Source: a virus
IMG/VR virus record: IMGVR_UViG_3300031227_006990
Coordinates: 1 to 30,689 of that record
Direction: 5' to 3' (one strand)
DNA: 30,689 nucleotides
The translations under genes were made by a program, and so were the position numbers. Each line of letters starts with the position of its first letter. Position 1 is the first letter of the stretch. The notes beneath the pieces are model-generated. The model made no database searches and was not told the DNA's origin. It saw only the letters and a program-made list of their open reading frames with translations. Below, piece by piece: positions 1-5,216 of the stretch.

Positions 1-145
1 AAGATGCCCAATTGTATTTTTCTTCTTTAAATAATTTCTTAACTAAATCAACATCTTCAATACCTTCTAGTTCATTAGAGGTAAAATACTCAATGCCTTC
101 TTCACAAGTGTTTTTCTCTTCTAGCCACGTTAGTTTAATCTTCAT
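1..145 (-). CDS. Small phage protein, partial at window edge
   Basis: This open frame starts at ATG 143-145 on the minus strand and runs off the left edge after 48 codons ([20 protein letters not shown]...). It overlaps the csrA stop as ATGA, so the two are probably translationally coupled. The pattern W-L-E-E-K-N-x-C-E-E-G-I-E-Y-F followed by [12 protein letters not shown] resembles a family of small phage hypothetical proteins of unknown function with an 'NAC.EG..WF' start and a 'WANWL' ending; that resemblance is from memory. No function can be given. Being downstream of csrA in one transcript suggests a joint early or host-takeover role, which is inference. Confidence 0.7.
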   Translation of the reverse strand, partial: MKIKLTWLEEKNTCEEGIEYFTSNELEGIEDVDLVKKLFKEEKYNWAS

Positions 146-324
146 GATTGACTCCCCTGTCTTTCTAATTGAATACGTTTATAGACTTCTTGACGATGTA
201 CTGATATCTCTTGAGGGGCATCAATCCCTACGCGTATTTGATTACCTTTGATTCCTAATATCTGAACTTCAATATCATCATCTATAATAAGAATTTCTCC
301 GACTCTTCTCGTTAGTATCAACAT
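142..324 (-). CDS. csrA: CsrA/RsmA-family RNA-binding translational regulator
   Basis: The 60-residue protein starts [14 protein letters not shown] and continues with [14 protein letters not shown] and [12 protein letters not shown], matching bacterial CsrA over its whole length. CsrA is a homodimer that binds GGA motifs, often in hairpin loops near ribosome sites, and represses or stabilises mRNAs. The RNA-contacting residues known from the family are present: L4 and R6 in strand 1 and the Arg of VHR (about residue 44). Its ribosome site GGAGG sits in the context ACAACGGAGGATAT, itself close to a CsrA-type site, so autorepression is plausible. It heads a leftward unit with the partial gene at the edge. 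The match to gammaproteobacterial CsrA is the best host clue in the window. Confidence 0.96.
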   Translation of the reverse strand: MLILTRRVGEILIIDDDIEVQILGIKGNQIRVGIDAPQEISVHRQEVYKRIQLERQGSQS

Positions 325-363
325 CTCATATCCTCCGTTGTATGTAATTTCTTTATACTCTCA

Positions 364-392
364 TTGACAAGTATAGATGATATAAGTAGAAT
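364..392 (+). promoter_or_regulatory. Sigma70-type promoter of the first rightward operon
   Basis: TTGACA (364-369), 17-base spacer and TAGAAT (387-392) give a near-consensus promoter in the divergent gap between csrA and the gene at 448. The predicted start near 399 leaves a leader of about 50 bases with GAGGAG before ATG 448. No equally good promoter was found for leftward csrA in the same gap. Confidence 0.75.
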
Positions 393-447
393 TTCAATAT
401 AATTGGATAAAAGAATTAGAAAAAGTTTATAACAGAGGAGAATAGAT

Positions 448-678
448 ATGACATTTGATCAATATTTCAGCAAAGTTCCATTTGGAACAAAGGTAGCTTG
501 GTTGAGATTACTATCTGAGCATTTAGACATGAGTTTAGCGATGATGAGGTGTTGGGCTTATAGGGACATGCGGATCATCAGGAAGCATTGGAAAGATATT
601 AGTCAGTTTACGAGAGAAGATGAGAGCGTGAAAGGCCTTATATCTGTAAAGGACCTTGAGAGGGCGTATCCAGAGTAG
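448..678 (+). CDS. Small protein, possible HTH DNA-binding protein
   Basis: The 76-residue protein has a clear ribosome site (GAGGAG) and starts MTFDQYFSKVPFGTKVAWLR. Residues about 10-55 contain K-x-A-W-L-R-L-L-S-E-H-L-D-M-S, then M-R-C-W-A-Y-R-D-M-R, then W-K-D-I. This layout resembles the helix-turn-helix of small Cro/YdaS-like phage repressors, where one helix is followed by a turn and a recognition helix. I do not recognise a specific family. It is the first gene behind a strong promoter, which fits an early regulator. A structured RNA element follows it directly. DNA binding is inference. Confidence 0.65.
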   Translation: MTFDQYFSKVPFGTKVAWLRLLSEHLDMSLAMMRCWAYRDMRIIRKHWKDISQFTREDESVKGLISVKDLERAYPE

Positions 679-687
679 TGTCTGTTG

Positions 688-780
688 TTAGTTAAAAGCT
701 CGTAGGGGTTACTTGTGGGTAGTAAAGTTTTTTTTCGCCAAGACATCCATGAGATATGTCATCTACGGGCTTTTAATTAG
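688..780 (+). ncRNA. Structured RNA element: long closing stem with two inner hairpins
   Basis: Bases 688-705 pair with 763-780 over 18 positions with no mismatch, using three G-U pairs (688-780, 691-777, 700-768), and 706-762 adds a fourth. The loop holds TTACT 709-713 with AGTAA 721-725, a run of eight T, and GACAT 742-746 with ATGTC 756-760. Because the non-Watson-Crick pairs work as G-U only in the plus transcript (they would be A-C on the other strand), the fold probably acts in the rightward mRNA. It lies between the genes at 448 and 802, 5 bases before the ribosome site of the latter. It could be an attenuator or processing site, a weak terminator (ending TTTTAATTAG), or a stable small RNA. 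Confidence 0.6.
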
Positions 781-801
781 GTTAAAGGAGAAATAAGATC
801 G

Positions 802-1137
802 ATGTTTAAGTTCTTAAGGAAAAAACATCAAAATGTGATCAAGATGGAATTTCCAAAAAAACCTGAAGAAGAAGAAGAAGATAAAGAAACGCAACCGAGC
901 GATATTAAACTCATTTGTAATTTTATGAATGATAATCCACATTTTTATAATAAACCCTGCTGTTCTGATATGAAGGTTAAAATATCAAATGACAATGGGA
1001 TTACATGGTCAAGATGCCTTAGCTGTGGAAAAATGGAGATTTGGGATACTAATACTGTCTTAAGACTTGCTAAAGAAGCGCTAACTAACAAGAATGTCCA
1101 AAATAGTTCCAATGTTTACAGATTTAAGGAGAAATGA
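802..1137 (+). CDS. Cys-rich (zinc-binding) protein of unknown function
   Basis: The 111-residue protein has a basic start (MFKFLRKKH), an acidic run of five Glu near residue 25, then Cys at about 39, a Cys-Cys pair near 53 and C-L-S-C at about 72. The Cys pairs suggest a structural zinc site of the ribbon type. AGGAG lies 11 bases before ATG, slightly far. The stop at 1135-1137 is followed one base later by the next ATG, so the genes are co-transcribed and probably coupled. I do not recognise the family. Confidence 0.75.
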   Translation: MFKFLRKKHQNVIKMEFPKKPEEEEEDKETQPSDIKLICNFMNDNPHFYNKPCCSDMKVKISNDNGITWSRCLSCGKMEIWDTNTVLRLAKEALTNKNVQNSSNVYRFKEK

Positions 1138-1138
1138 G

Positions 1139-1429
1139 ATGAGTTATGGATTAATAATAAACAACGTAAATGTATTAGATATTAGTAAGGATGAGGTAGA
1201 GGATAGGATTGAGAATGATACGTATCGGATGGCAAAGTTAGTTGAAGAGATTATGATTCATGCGTTCACCCCACTTCCTAGCACCTTAAAGTATCATGAG
1301 TATGAAGAATATCGGTTTAATAAGTCAAAGAATGTACACGAGATAATAGAGGAATTAATAACCACCTATCATCAGAGGTCTTTATTAGAGATAGCTAGAG
1401 ATAATCCAGAAGATGTAGAGGAGAAGTAA
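1139..1429 (+). CDS. Acidic alpha-helical protein of unknown function
   Basis: The longer open frame begins at 1094 inside the previous gene, but AAGGAG at 1126-1131 places the start at ATG 1139, giving 96 residues (MSYGLIINNVNVLDIS...). The product is acidic and rich in helix-forming residues, with no Cys cluster, no membrane segment and no recognisable motif. It follows the gene at 802 by one base and precedes the next by one base, so it belongs to a compact operon. Confidence 0.75.
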   Translation: MSYGLIINNVNVLDISKDEVEDRIENDTYRMAKLVEEIMIHAFTPLPSTLKYHEYEEYRFNKSKNVHEIIEELITTYHQRSLLEIARDNPEDVEEK

Positions 1430-1430
1430 T

Positions 1431-1619
1431 ATGAAATGTCCGCAATGTTTAAAAGAAGGGAAAAAAAGCACTATTAGTATCGGTCCACGAATGACTACCT
1501 TAGTGTGTTGTAACCCTTACTATGATGAGGATGGAAATTTAATTTATCCAGACGATCCTAATACTACGAGTACTAGTTATATATGTTCAAATGGTCATAA
1601 ATGGACTGAGGAAACTTAA
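1431..1619 (+). CDS. Small zinc-ribbon protein
   Basis: The 62-residue protein begins MKCPQCLKEGKKST and ends with C-S-N-G-H-K-W. The N-terminal C-P-x-C plus the later Cys-Cys (about residues 26-27) and C-S-N-G-H make a zinc ribbon likely. Similar short proteins with 'CPxC..EGKKST', 'PYYDEDG' and 'CSNGH' occur in many phages, from memory, without known function. GAGGAG lies inside the end of the previous gene and one base separates the genes. Confidence 0.8.
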   Translation: MKCPQCLKEGKKSTISIGPRMTTLVCCNPYYDEDGNLIYPDDPNTTSTSYICSNGHKWTEET

Positions 1620-1621
1620 TT

Positions 1622-1825
1622 ATGAAATGTGCAGCTTGTGAGTATGAAGATGAAGAAAAAAATATCCTCTATTCTCCAATATTGGAAAAACGGGATGCTA
1701 TTAAAAAATACGGGAAGTTTAAACCATTATGGATTAATGTAAGTGTATCCCCAGAAAATGAAATGAAAGTTGAAAATTTACACATTTGTCCAAGGTGTGG
1801 AACGGTTAGATTTGAGGAGAAGTAA
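1622..1825 (+). CDS. Small zinc-ribbon protein, paralogue of the next gene
   Basis: The 67-residue protein begins MKCAACEYEDEEKN and ends H-I-C-P-R-C-G-T-V-R-F-E-E-K. Two C-x-x-C pairs at the ends form a likely zinc ribbon. The C-terminal C-P-[RK]-C-G-T-V-R-F-E-E-K is shared with the next gene at protein and DNA level, so the two are related by duplication or recombination. The last codons (GAGGAGAAG) also form the ribosome site for the next start. Confidence 0.8.
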   Translation: MKCAACEYEDEEKNILYSPILEKRDAIKKYGKFKPLWINVSVSPENEMKVENLHICPRCGTVRFEEK

Positions 1826-1826
1826 T

Positions 1827-2153
1827 ATGAAGTGTTTATGTGGGTATGATGATGATTTTGAAGGACAACACATATGTTTACGGTGTAAATATTATAATCA
1901 ATCTATGATTATGAATGAAAAATCATATTGTGAGAAAATGAAGGGGTGGTTTTTTACTGGTGATAACTGTGAAAATTATATTTATATGAATTTTGACGAA
2001 CAACTTGGGAAGTTTAAAATAAAAAGAATGTTAGTGAGAATAGAGGATGCTATTCCTCCAATAACTGGTCCTTGTGATGAACCGTTATTAGAAAATCAAA
2101 TATTTTACATATGTCCTAAATGTGGAACCGTTAGATTTGAGGAGAAAGAATGA
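1827..2153 (+). CDS. Zinc-ribbon protein, paralogue of the previous gene
   Basis: The longer frame opens at 1770 within the previous gene, but GAGGAG and the MKCLCGYDD start put ATG at 1827 (108 residues). Cys pairs occur near residues 3-5, 17-20 and 34, and in the C-terminal I-C-P-K-C-G-T-V-R-F-E-E-K-E, which copies the end of the protein encoded at 1622. The middle is longer than in the paralogue and carries extra Cys. Function unknown; structural zinc is inferred. The end again contains GAGGAGAAAGA, followed by an overlapping ATGA that opens only a six-codon frame. Confidence 0.78.
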   Translation: MKCLCGYDDDFEGQHICLRCKYYNQSMIMNEKSYCEKMKGWFFTGDNCENYIYMNFDEQLGKFKIKRMLVRIEDAIPPITGPCDEPLLENQIFYICPKCGTVRFEEKE

Positions 2154-2170
2154 AAGCATTAACCTCGTGA
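2150..2170 (+). other. Six-codon micro-ORF (MKALTS), leader or gene remnant
   Basis: An ATG overlaps the previous stop (ATGA, 2150-2153) behind a good GAGGAG. The frame encodes only MKALTS before TGA 2168-2170. The same junction after the gene at 1622 leads to a real paralogue, so this may be the 5' remnant of a deleted gene or a short translated leader ahead of the RNA region. Confidence 0.35.
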
Positions 2171-2240
2171 GCACTATTTCTTTTATTATTCAATAAGTTA
2201 ATTAAACCTTGCGAGCTTCTGATTACATAACCTTGTGATG
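2161..2240. repeat. Three degenerate 12-bp direct repeats
   Basis: AACCTCGTGAGC (2161-2172), AACCTTGCGAGC (2205-2216) and AACCTTGTGATG (2229-2240) share AACCTYGYGA. The core CTYGYGAG is nearly palindromic. They lie just upstream of the promoter at 2267-2294, which would suit operator sites. Spacings of 44 and 24 bases are irregular in helical phase, so this is tentative. Confidence 0.4.
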
Positions 2241-2266
2241 TTATAAAAAAATAACCCCCTAACCGT

Positions 2267-2294
2267 TTGCCTGTTTACAAATATGTGGTATTAT
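2267..2294 (+). promoter_or_regulatory. Extended -10 promoter for the small RNA
   Basis: TTGCCT (2267-2272), 16-base spacer and TATTAT (2289-2294) with an upstream TG at 2286-2287 form an extended -10 promoter. The predicted start is about 2301, exactly where the first long helix of the downstream RNA begins, which mutually supports both calls. Confidence 0.6.
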
Positions 2295-2299
2295 GTTGG

Positions 2300-2440
2300 T
2301 TCTTTCCAAGATAATTTAGCAGATTATGAAAGCAAAACAGAGAGAGCCCGAGTTGGTAGAGTAGATGCAAGATACCCTTGGTGCTTATTGCTTTGGCTAA
2401 ATCTTGGAAAGACATCGAAATACCAACTTGGGCTTTTTTA
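2300..2440 (+). ncRNA. Probable ~140-nt RNA with two interleaved long helices (pseudoknot topology)
   Basis: Helix 1: 2301-2310 pairs with 2403-2412 and 2314-2320 with 2396-2402 (17 bp, 3-base bulge 2311-2313). Within it AAAGCAA 2329-2335 pairs with TTGCTTT 2388-2394. Helix 2: AGCCCGAGTTGGTA 2345-2358 pairs with TACCAACTTGGGCT 2421-2434 (14 bp, one G-U), extendable outward to 2341/2438 with two more G-U, and ends in six T (2434-2439). The 5' arm of helix 2 lies inside helix 1 and its 3' arm outside, so the helices cross. Both can form at once because they use different bases. Promoter and T-run fit a free-standing transcript. No plausible plus-strand protein lies here. The class is not one I recognise. 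Confidence 0.7.
2341..2440 (+). terminator. Intrinsic-terminator-like end of the small RNA
   Basis: The 3' arm TACCAACTTGGGCT is followed directly by T-rich sequence (2434-2439), as in an intrinsic terminator. The loop between the arms is about 62 bases, far longer than usual, and contains the 3' arm of helix 1. Formation of helix 1 would bring the arms closer, so termination could depend on that fold. Confidence 0.45.
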
Positions 2441-2448
2441 TGCCTAAA

Positions 2449-2723
2449 ATTATTGAGTTTGGCGCATCGCACCTCGGCTCAATAAACGTAAAAGATAGAG
2501 TGGGGAATGTAGCGCAATCTTTAGGTACTTGTTAAGCAGAGGCCGAGCTACTGGAGAAAAAGACTTCTTCATTAAGCAGTTGCTATCTCAGACAGTCTAA
2601 TTTGATCTGAGGGCTCATGAACGAAGAATGGCTCCGAAGGGGTTAGAATGGGCATCAAGATTATTCCATTTTTTTGGAATTAATCCTTGGTGCCCAAAAA
2701 CTCTGACTTCACCAAAGGGGTTA
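2449..2723 (+). ncRNA. Hairpin-rich non-coding region, possible second or extended structured RNA
   Basis: No credible gene is present. Stems seen: TTATTGAG 2450-2457 with CTCAATAA 2478-2485; AAAGAT 2491-2496 with ATCTTT 2517-2522; GGAGAA 2553-2558 with TTCTTC 2565-2570; CTCAGA 2587-2592 with TCTGAG 2606-2611; and a long hairpin with 2650-2659 pairing to 2686-2695, then AUUA/UAAU and UUCC/GGAA around an eight-base loop, extended outside by GGTTAGA 2641-2647 with TCTGACT 2702-2708. CTCGGC 2473-2478 can also pair with GCCGAG 2542-2547. All wobble pairs are G-U on the plus strand. AAGGGGTTA is repeated at 2637-2645 and 2715-2723. About half of 2461-2520 is G or C, against roughly a fifth near 2900. 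Ends are not defined. Confidence 0.5.
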
Positions 2724-2940
2724 AGCAATATACATATAACGTTATTACTTATTGAATTTATTGTTAGTTAAATGAGGTGATAGTGGTAGAACTATGAAGA
2801 TGCTTACTATTAGTAGGATATAGGTATAGTAAATAGGTATACTAGTCACATTATTGGTATAGTTTTAAGCAAATTATATCTAAACAAACCATCATATAAC
2901 CTATATAATATGATCTTCTAATAACAGTGTAGATTAAAAT
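2724..2940. other. AT-rich intergenic stretch with GGTATA repeats and a weak promoter
   Basis: No gene is supported here. GGTATA occurs three times (around 2823-2861). TAAACA 2881-2886 and TATAAT 2904-2909, spaced by 17 bases, could be the promoter for the gene at 2941. The -10 box is consensus, the -35 is weak. Confidence 0.35.
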
Positions 2941-3276
2941 ATGAAGTGTGAGACACCGAATCAAAAATGGGTTGGACTTCTTGATGGGAATATAGAGAGT
3001 GTAGATCTGCCTCCTATGGATGAATGTCCTATCATGGAAATAGGCAATAAAGGACGTAATATTCTGAAAATTAACCCAGACGGAAGCATTGAGTGGACAC
3101 CCTTTAAAGACAAGCCACCAATCATCTTAAAGGATCATGAGGAACTAGCCATGGCTTTTGTTCATTTGGTTGCAAATTTCCAAAAAGATGAACAGAAGAT
3201 TTTAAATAGAATGCAGCAAAGATGGCCAGATCTTATGGATAAATACATTAAGCTATTCGGTGAGGAGAGTAAATAA
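2941..3276 (+). CDS. Protein of unknown function
   Basis: The 111-residue protein starts MKCETPNQKWVGLL. An in-frame stop at 2935-2937 limits the upstream extension, and no clear ribosome site is visible, which is unusual among these genes; a short leader from the TATAAT at 2904 could explain it. The middle contains I-L-K-I-N-P-D-G-S-I-E-W, a phrase common in small phage hypothetical proteins, followed by a helical half rich in charged residues. It overlaps the next gene by one base (TAATG) and starts a four-gene operon. Confidence 0.75.
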   Translation: MKCETPNQKWVGLLDGNIESVDLPPMDECPIMEIGNKGRNILKINPDGSIEWTPFKDKPPIILKDHEELAMAFVHLVANFQKDEQKILNRMQQRWPDLMDKYIKLFGEESK

Positions 3277-3500
3277 TGAAGCGATTCGATGTAAAAGTGT
3301 GTCTTTATTGTATTGACGAAGATGATCTTGCGCCTGAAGCTAATGAAGTTAACATAAACCTTGGTGATGAGGATCAAAATGCCATTCTACACGCATTAGA
3401 AGAGAAAATTATACGGCTTTTTATAGACGAAAATATTTCTATAAGAAAAAGTGAGGTATTGTTAAAAAGAATAGATGAACAAAAACAGGAGATTAAATAA
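3276..3500 (+). CDS. Small acidic protein of unknown function
   Basis: The 74-residue protein starts MKRFDVKVCLYCIDEDDLAP. GAGGAG lies within the end of the previous gene and the start overlaps its stop (TAATG). The N-terminal half reads like beta strands with an acidic loop, the C-terminal half like a charged helix. No family is recognised. It overlaps the next gene by one base. Confidence 0.75.
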   Translation: MKRFDVKVCLYCIDEDDLAPEANEVNINLGDEDQNAILHALEEKIIRLFIDENISIRKSEVLLKRIDEQKQEIK

Positions 3501-3763
3501 TGAAATATACTGATGAGAAGTGTGGAAATTGTGAATATTATTATCAGAGATCCAGTATGTTAGGTGGGATGGGTCAATGTAGGAAGCGTGTTACTTCTAC
3601 AAAAAGATATGAAGAGGTTTTTTCAAACGACCATTGTATTGAATATGAACAGGAGACAATGATGTTCCCAATAGATGATATCGATACAGATACAGATACA
3701 GAGTCAGTGGATACACAGGCGGATGATCAAATAACAGTTGTGGCGTCAGAAAGAGGAGATTAA
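3500..3763 (+). CDS. Small Cys-rich (zinc-binding) protein with acidic tail
   Basis: The 87-residue protein has C-G-N-C-E-Y-Y-Y (residues 8-15), then G-G-M-G-Q-C-R-K and H-C-I-E-Y-E. The four Cys in C-x-x-C...C...C spacing suggest one zinc site in the first 50 residues. The rest is acidic, with a D-T-D-T-D-T stretch encoded by a GATACA triplet repeat near 3683-3700. It is coupled to the previous gene by TAATG. Function unknown. Confidence 0.75.
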   Translation: MKYTDEKCGNCEYYYQRSSMLGGMGQCRKRVTSTKRYEEVFSNDHCIEYEQETMMFPIDDIDTDTDTESVDTQADDQITVVASERGD

Positions 3764-3766
3764 ATA

Positions 3767-3892
3767 ATGATCACAGGATTTGAATTTAACTGGATGGACC
3801 TAGCGTCTGTCGTGATAGGAGCTATCGTTGGATATTTCTTTAAAGGTATAAAGAAACAAAAACCTATGGCTACTACAAAGAAGAAGAAATAG
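3767..3892 (+). CDS. 41-residue single-pass membrane protein
   Basis: The frame MITGFEFNWMDLASVVIGAI... encodes 41 residues ending in a Lys-rich tail. Residues about 11-25 (LASVVIGAIVGYFF) form one membrane segment, and the basic tail suggests a cytoplasmic C-terminus. AGAGGAG lies just upstream at the end of the previous gene, and the start follows that stop by three bases. Small phage membrane proteins can be holins, spanins or exclusion factors; nothing here decides among these. Confidence 0.6.
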   Translation: MITGFEFNWMDLASVVIGAIVGYFFKGIKKQKPMATTKKKK

Positions 3893-3936
3893 ATGGAAAA
3901 TGGATCATTTTAAATTGATTTATAACAAGCTATAAT

Positions 3937-3972
3937 ACAGTTTGTAACACAGTTTGTAACACAGTTTTAACT
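3937..3972. repeat. Three 12-bp tandem repeats
   Basis: ACAGTTTGTAAC occurs at 3937-3948 and 3949-3960, with a third degenerate copy ACAGTTTTAACT at 3961-3972. The array sits in the gap between converging genes and runs into the 3' end of the minus-strand gene. It may bind a protein or simply mark slippage. Confidence 0.7.
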
Positions 3973-4176
3973 AAGACGAGTTACGCCCTTAAATGGAATC
4001 ATCCAACAATGGCCAAATTTCTTAGCTCCTGGCCATCTACCTTTAGCAAGCTGCTTAGATACAGATTGAGGACTAATGTTTAAGTATTGAGCAATCTCTG
4101 CTCTTGTGTAGCAGTAATATATTTCGTAGCTTTCTAAACGATGTTCTCTTATTTCGTCATTTTGTTTATTGCTCAT
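3967..4176 (-). CDS. Excisionase/MerR-type HTH DNA-binding protein
   Basis: The 69-residue protein has Y-T-R-A-E-I-A-Q-Y-L-N-I-S-P-Q-S-V-S-K-Q-L (about residues 23-43), a typical winged helix-turn-helix start, then W-P-G-A-K-K-F-G-H-C-W-M-I-P as the wing. This layout is that of small excisionase-like or AlpA-like regulators. AAGAAGG lies 8 bases before ATG. It is the last gene of a leftward three-gene operon and might act on the palindrome in that operon's promoter or as a phage excisionase, but no integrase is in the window. Confidence 0.75.
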   Translation of the reverse strand: MSNKQNDEIREHRLESYEIYYCYTRAEIAQYLNISPQSVSKQLAKGRWPGAKKFGHCWMIPFKGVTRLS

Positions 4177-4190
4177 TATTTATACCTTCT

Positions 4191-4544
4191 TTAATCTGCA
4201 TCATTCAGCCCAAACATGCTAAGTTCTTCGTATTCCTGTGAATTCTTACAGTCGTTATGCACTATAAGATCACCAGACCTTTTTTGTATGATCTGATAAT
4301 CTTGATCATCTTCTTCTACTATTTTCCCACAGATTGCGCAGTATTCTTTCTCATCTTCCTCTAAAATAACCCATGTTCCGTCAATTTCTGCATCTGAAAT
4401 ATAAAACAACGATTCCATATTTGGAAGATGCGGATAATCTTGATCATCTTCTGGTGTTTTAAATTCACGATTAGAGACCATTGATTTAATTGATGCATAT
4501 TCTTTGAATGCTTTAAAAGCTTCATTGAAATTTCTTTCTTTCAT
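4191..4544 (-). CDS. Zinc-binding protein of unknown function
   Basis: A longer frame opens at GTG 4553, but GAGGAG touches that codon; ATG 4544 is correctly spaced (8 bases), giving 117 residues (MKERNFNEAFKAFKEYASIK...). Near residues 69-100 it has Y-C-A-I-C-G-K and later V-H-N-D-C, a C-x-x-C...H-x-x-C treble-clef-like zinc site. The N-terminal part is helical and the rest acidic. Middle gene of the leftward operon; its stop overlaps the ribosome-site region of the next gene. Confidence 0.75.
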   Translation of the reverse strand: MKERNFNEAFKAFKEYASIKSMVSNREFKTPEDDQDYPHLPNMESLFYISDAEIDGTWVILEEDEKEYCAICGKIVEEDDQDYQIIQKRSGDLIVHNDCKNSQEYEELSMFGLNDAD

Positions 4545-4558
4545 GGTAAACACTCCTC

Positions 4559-4762
4559 TTATCCTATTAATCTCAGTGGATTGTGAAATTTTTTATCTAA
4601 GTAGTTATTTATTGCACCATCCAATGTATCGCTTGCAGCTACATTTTTATTTCCTATTTGAACTGTGTTACCGTGCTCGTATATAGCGACATATTCATCA
4701 AAAGAATTTAAATAAATCTCTATCCCTTTTGGTAATCTTTTGTCTTTAAATACTTTGTTCAT
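4559..4762 (-). CDS. Small protein of unknown function
   Basis: AAGGAG sits 8 bases ahead of ATG 4762, so the start is here and not at the upstream ATG at 4795. The 67-residue protein begins MNKVFKDKRLPKGIEIYLN. It has beta-strand-like segments (I-E-I-Y-L, Y-V-A-I-Y, T-V-Q-I-G) and a C-terminal helix. No family is recognised. It is the promoter-proximal gene of the leftward operon. Confidence 0.7.
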   Translation of the reverse strand: MNKVFKDKRLPKGIEIYLNSFDEYVAIYEHGNTVQIGNKNVAASDTLDGAINNYLDKKFHNPLRLIG

Positions 4763-4799
4763 AATGTGTACTCCTTTTGTTTCCCTTACTCTCAACTTA

Positions 4800-4843
4800 A
4801 CTATAGCATAGTAGTTGCGTTCTCACAACCATTAAAGTATAAC
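4800..4843. promoter_or_regulatory. Back-to-back promoters sharing one palindromic operator
   Basis: Palindrome GTTGCG-TTCT-CACAAC at 4814-4829 (half-site GTTGYG). Leftward: TTGTGA (4828-4823), 17-base spacer, TATAGT (4805-4800). Rightward: TTGCGT (4815-4820), 17-base spacer, TATAAC (4838-4843). Each -35 box lies in one half of the palindrome, so one dimeric protein could control both directions. Candidate binders in the window are the HTH proteins at 448, 3967 and 5824. Confidence 0.65.
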
Positions 4844-4878
4844 TTTACCTATTCTTTTAGTAATGCGAAAATACAAAA

Positions 4879-4995
4879 ATGATTAAGAATACACTCAATA
4901 AAATCTTCACTCTAAGCTTTGACTGGACAACAGCACTAACGATCATAGTGATTAGTTCTTTGTTGATCTACCTGGGTTACAGGGTGTTGCAGTGA
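4879..4995 (+). CDS. 38-residue single-pass membrane protein
   Basis: The frame MIKNTLNKIFTLSFDWTTAL... encodes 38 residues with one membrane segment at about residues 19-33 (LTIIVISSLLIYLGY). It lies about 30 bases downstream of the predicted start of the rightward operator-linked promoter. No ribosome site is visible, so this gene is less certain than its neighbours. If real, it is the first product of that switch-like promoter; an exclusion or lysis role is possible but unsupported. Confidence 0.5.
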   Translation: MIKNTLNKIFTLSFDWTTALTIIVISSLLIYLGYRVLQ

Positions 4996-5008
4996 GTAAG
5001 GATAAATT

Positions 5009-5215
5009 ATGAGTGATGATAAGATATAATTATGTGATGGAACAGTCACTTTAAGCATTAAACCAAAGTTTAGATGCAAAATACACGGCGATGATGTTCC
5101 ATATATGGCATATAAAGATCTTAAATCCTCTGATTGGCAATATTATTGTTCCCTATGCATACGGGATTTTTGGGAGGAGAAATTTGGTCAACTAGAAAGA
5201 ATTGAGGAAAAATGA
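5009..5215 (+). pseudogene. Small Cys-containing protein gene with an in-frame TAA
   Basis: AAGGA precedes ATG 5009. The frame reads MSDDKI, TAA (5027-5029), then continues open for 61 codons as LCDGTVTLSIKPKFRCKIHG... to E-R-I-E-E-K and TGA 5213-5215. The second part has the features of a real phage protein: C-K-I-H-G, W-Q-Y-Y-C-S-L-C and an acidic helix. It has no ATG/GTG start near its beginning. The gene is therefore probably broken by one nonsense change, or read through. TAA is used as an ordinary stop elsewhere, so recoding of the code is unlikely. Confidence 0.6.
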
Positions 5216-5216
5216 G

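Noticed and set aside
2341-2434. tRNA- or tmRNA-like piece (AGTTGGTAGAG resembles a tRNA D-arm)
   Set aside because: No acceptor stem with CCA, no T-arm GTTCGAATCC, and pairing does not form a cloverleaf.
2275-2472. Minus-strand 65-codon frame (GTG start) opposite the small RNA
   Set aside because: GAGG touches the start codon, no family is visible, and its codons lie on long inverted repeats better explained as RNA helices of the plus strand.
2300-2723. CsrB/RsmY-type sponge RNA for the phage CsrA
   Set aside because: Only a few GGA triplets occur and most lie in stems, not in repeated hairpin loops.
3937-3972. CRISPR array or replication iterons
   Set aside because: Units are 12 bp without spacers, with no cas or replication initiator gene nearby.
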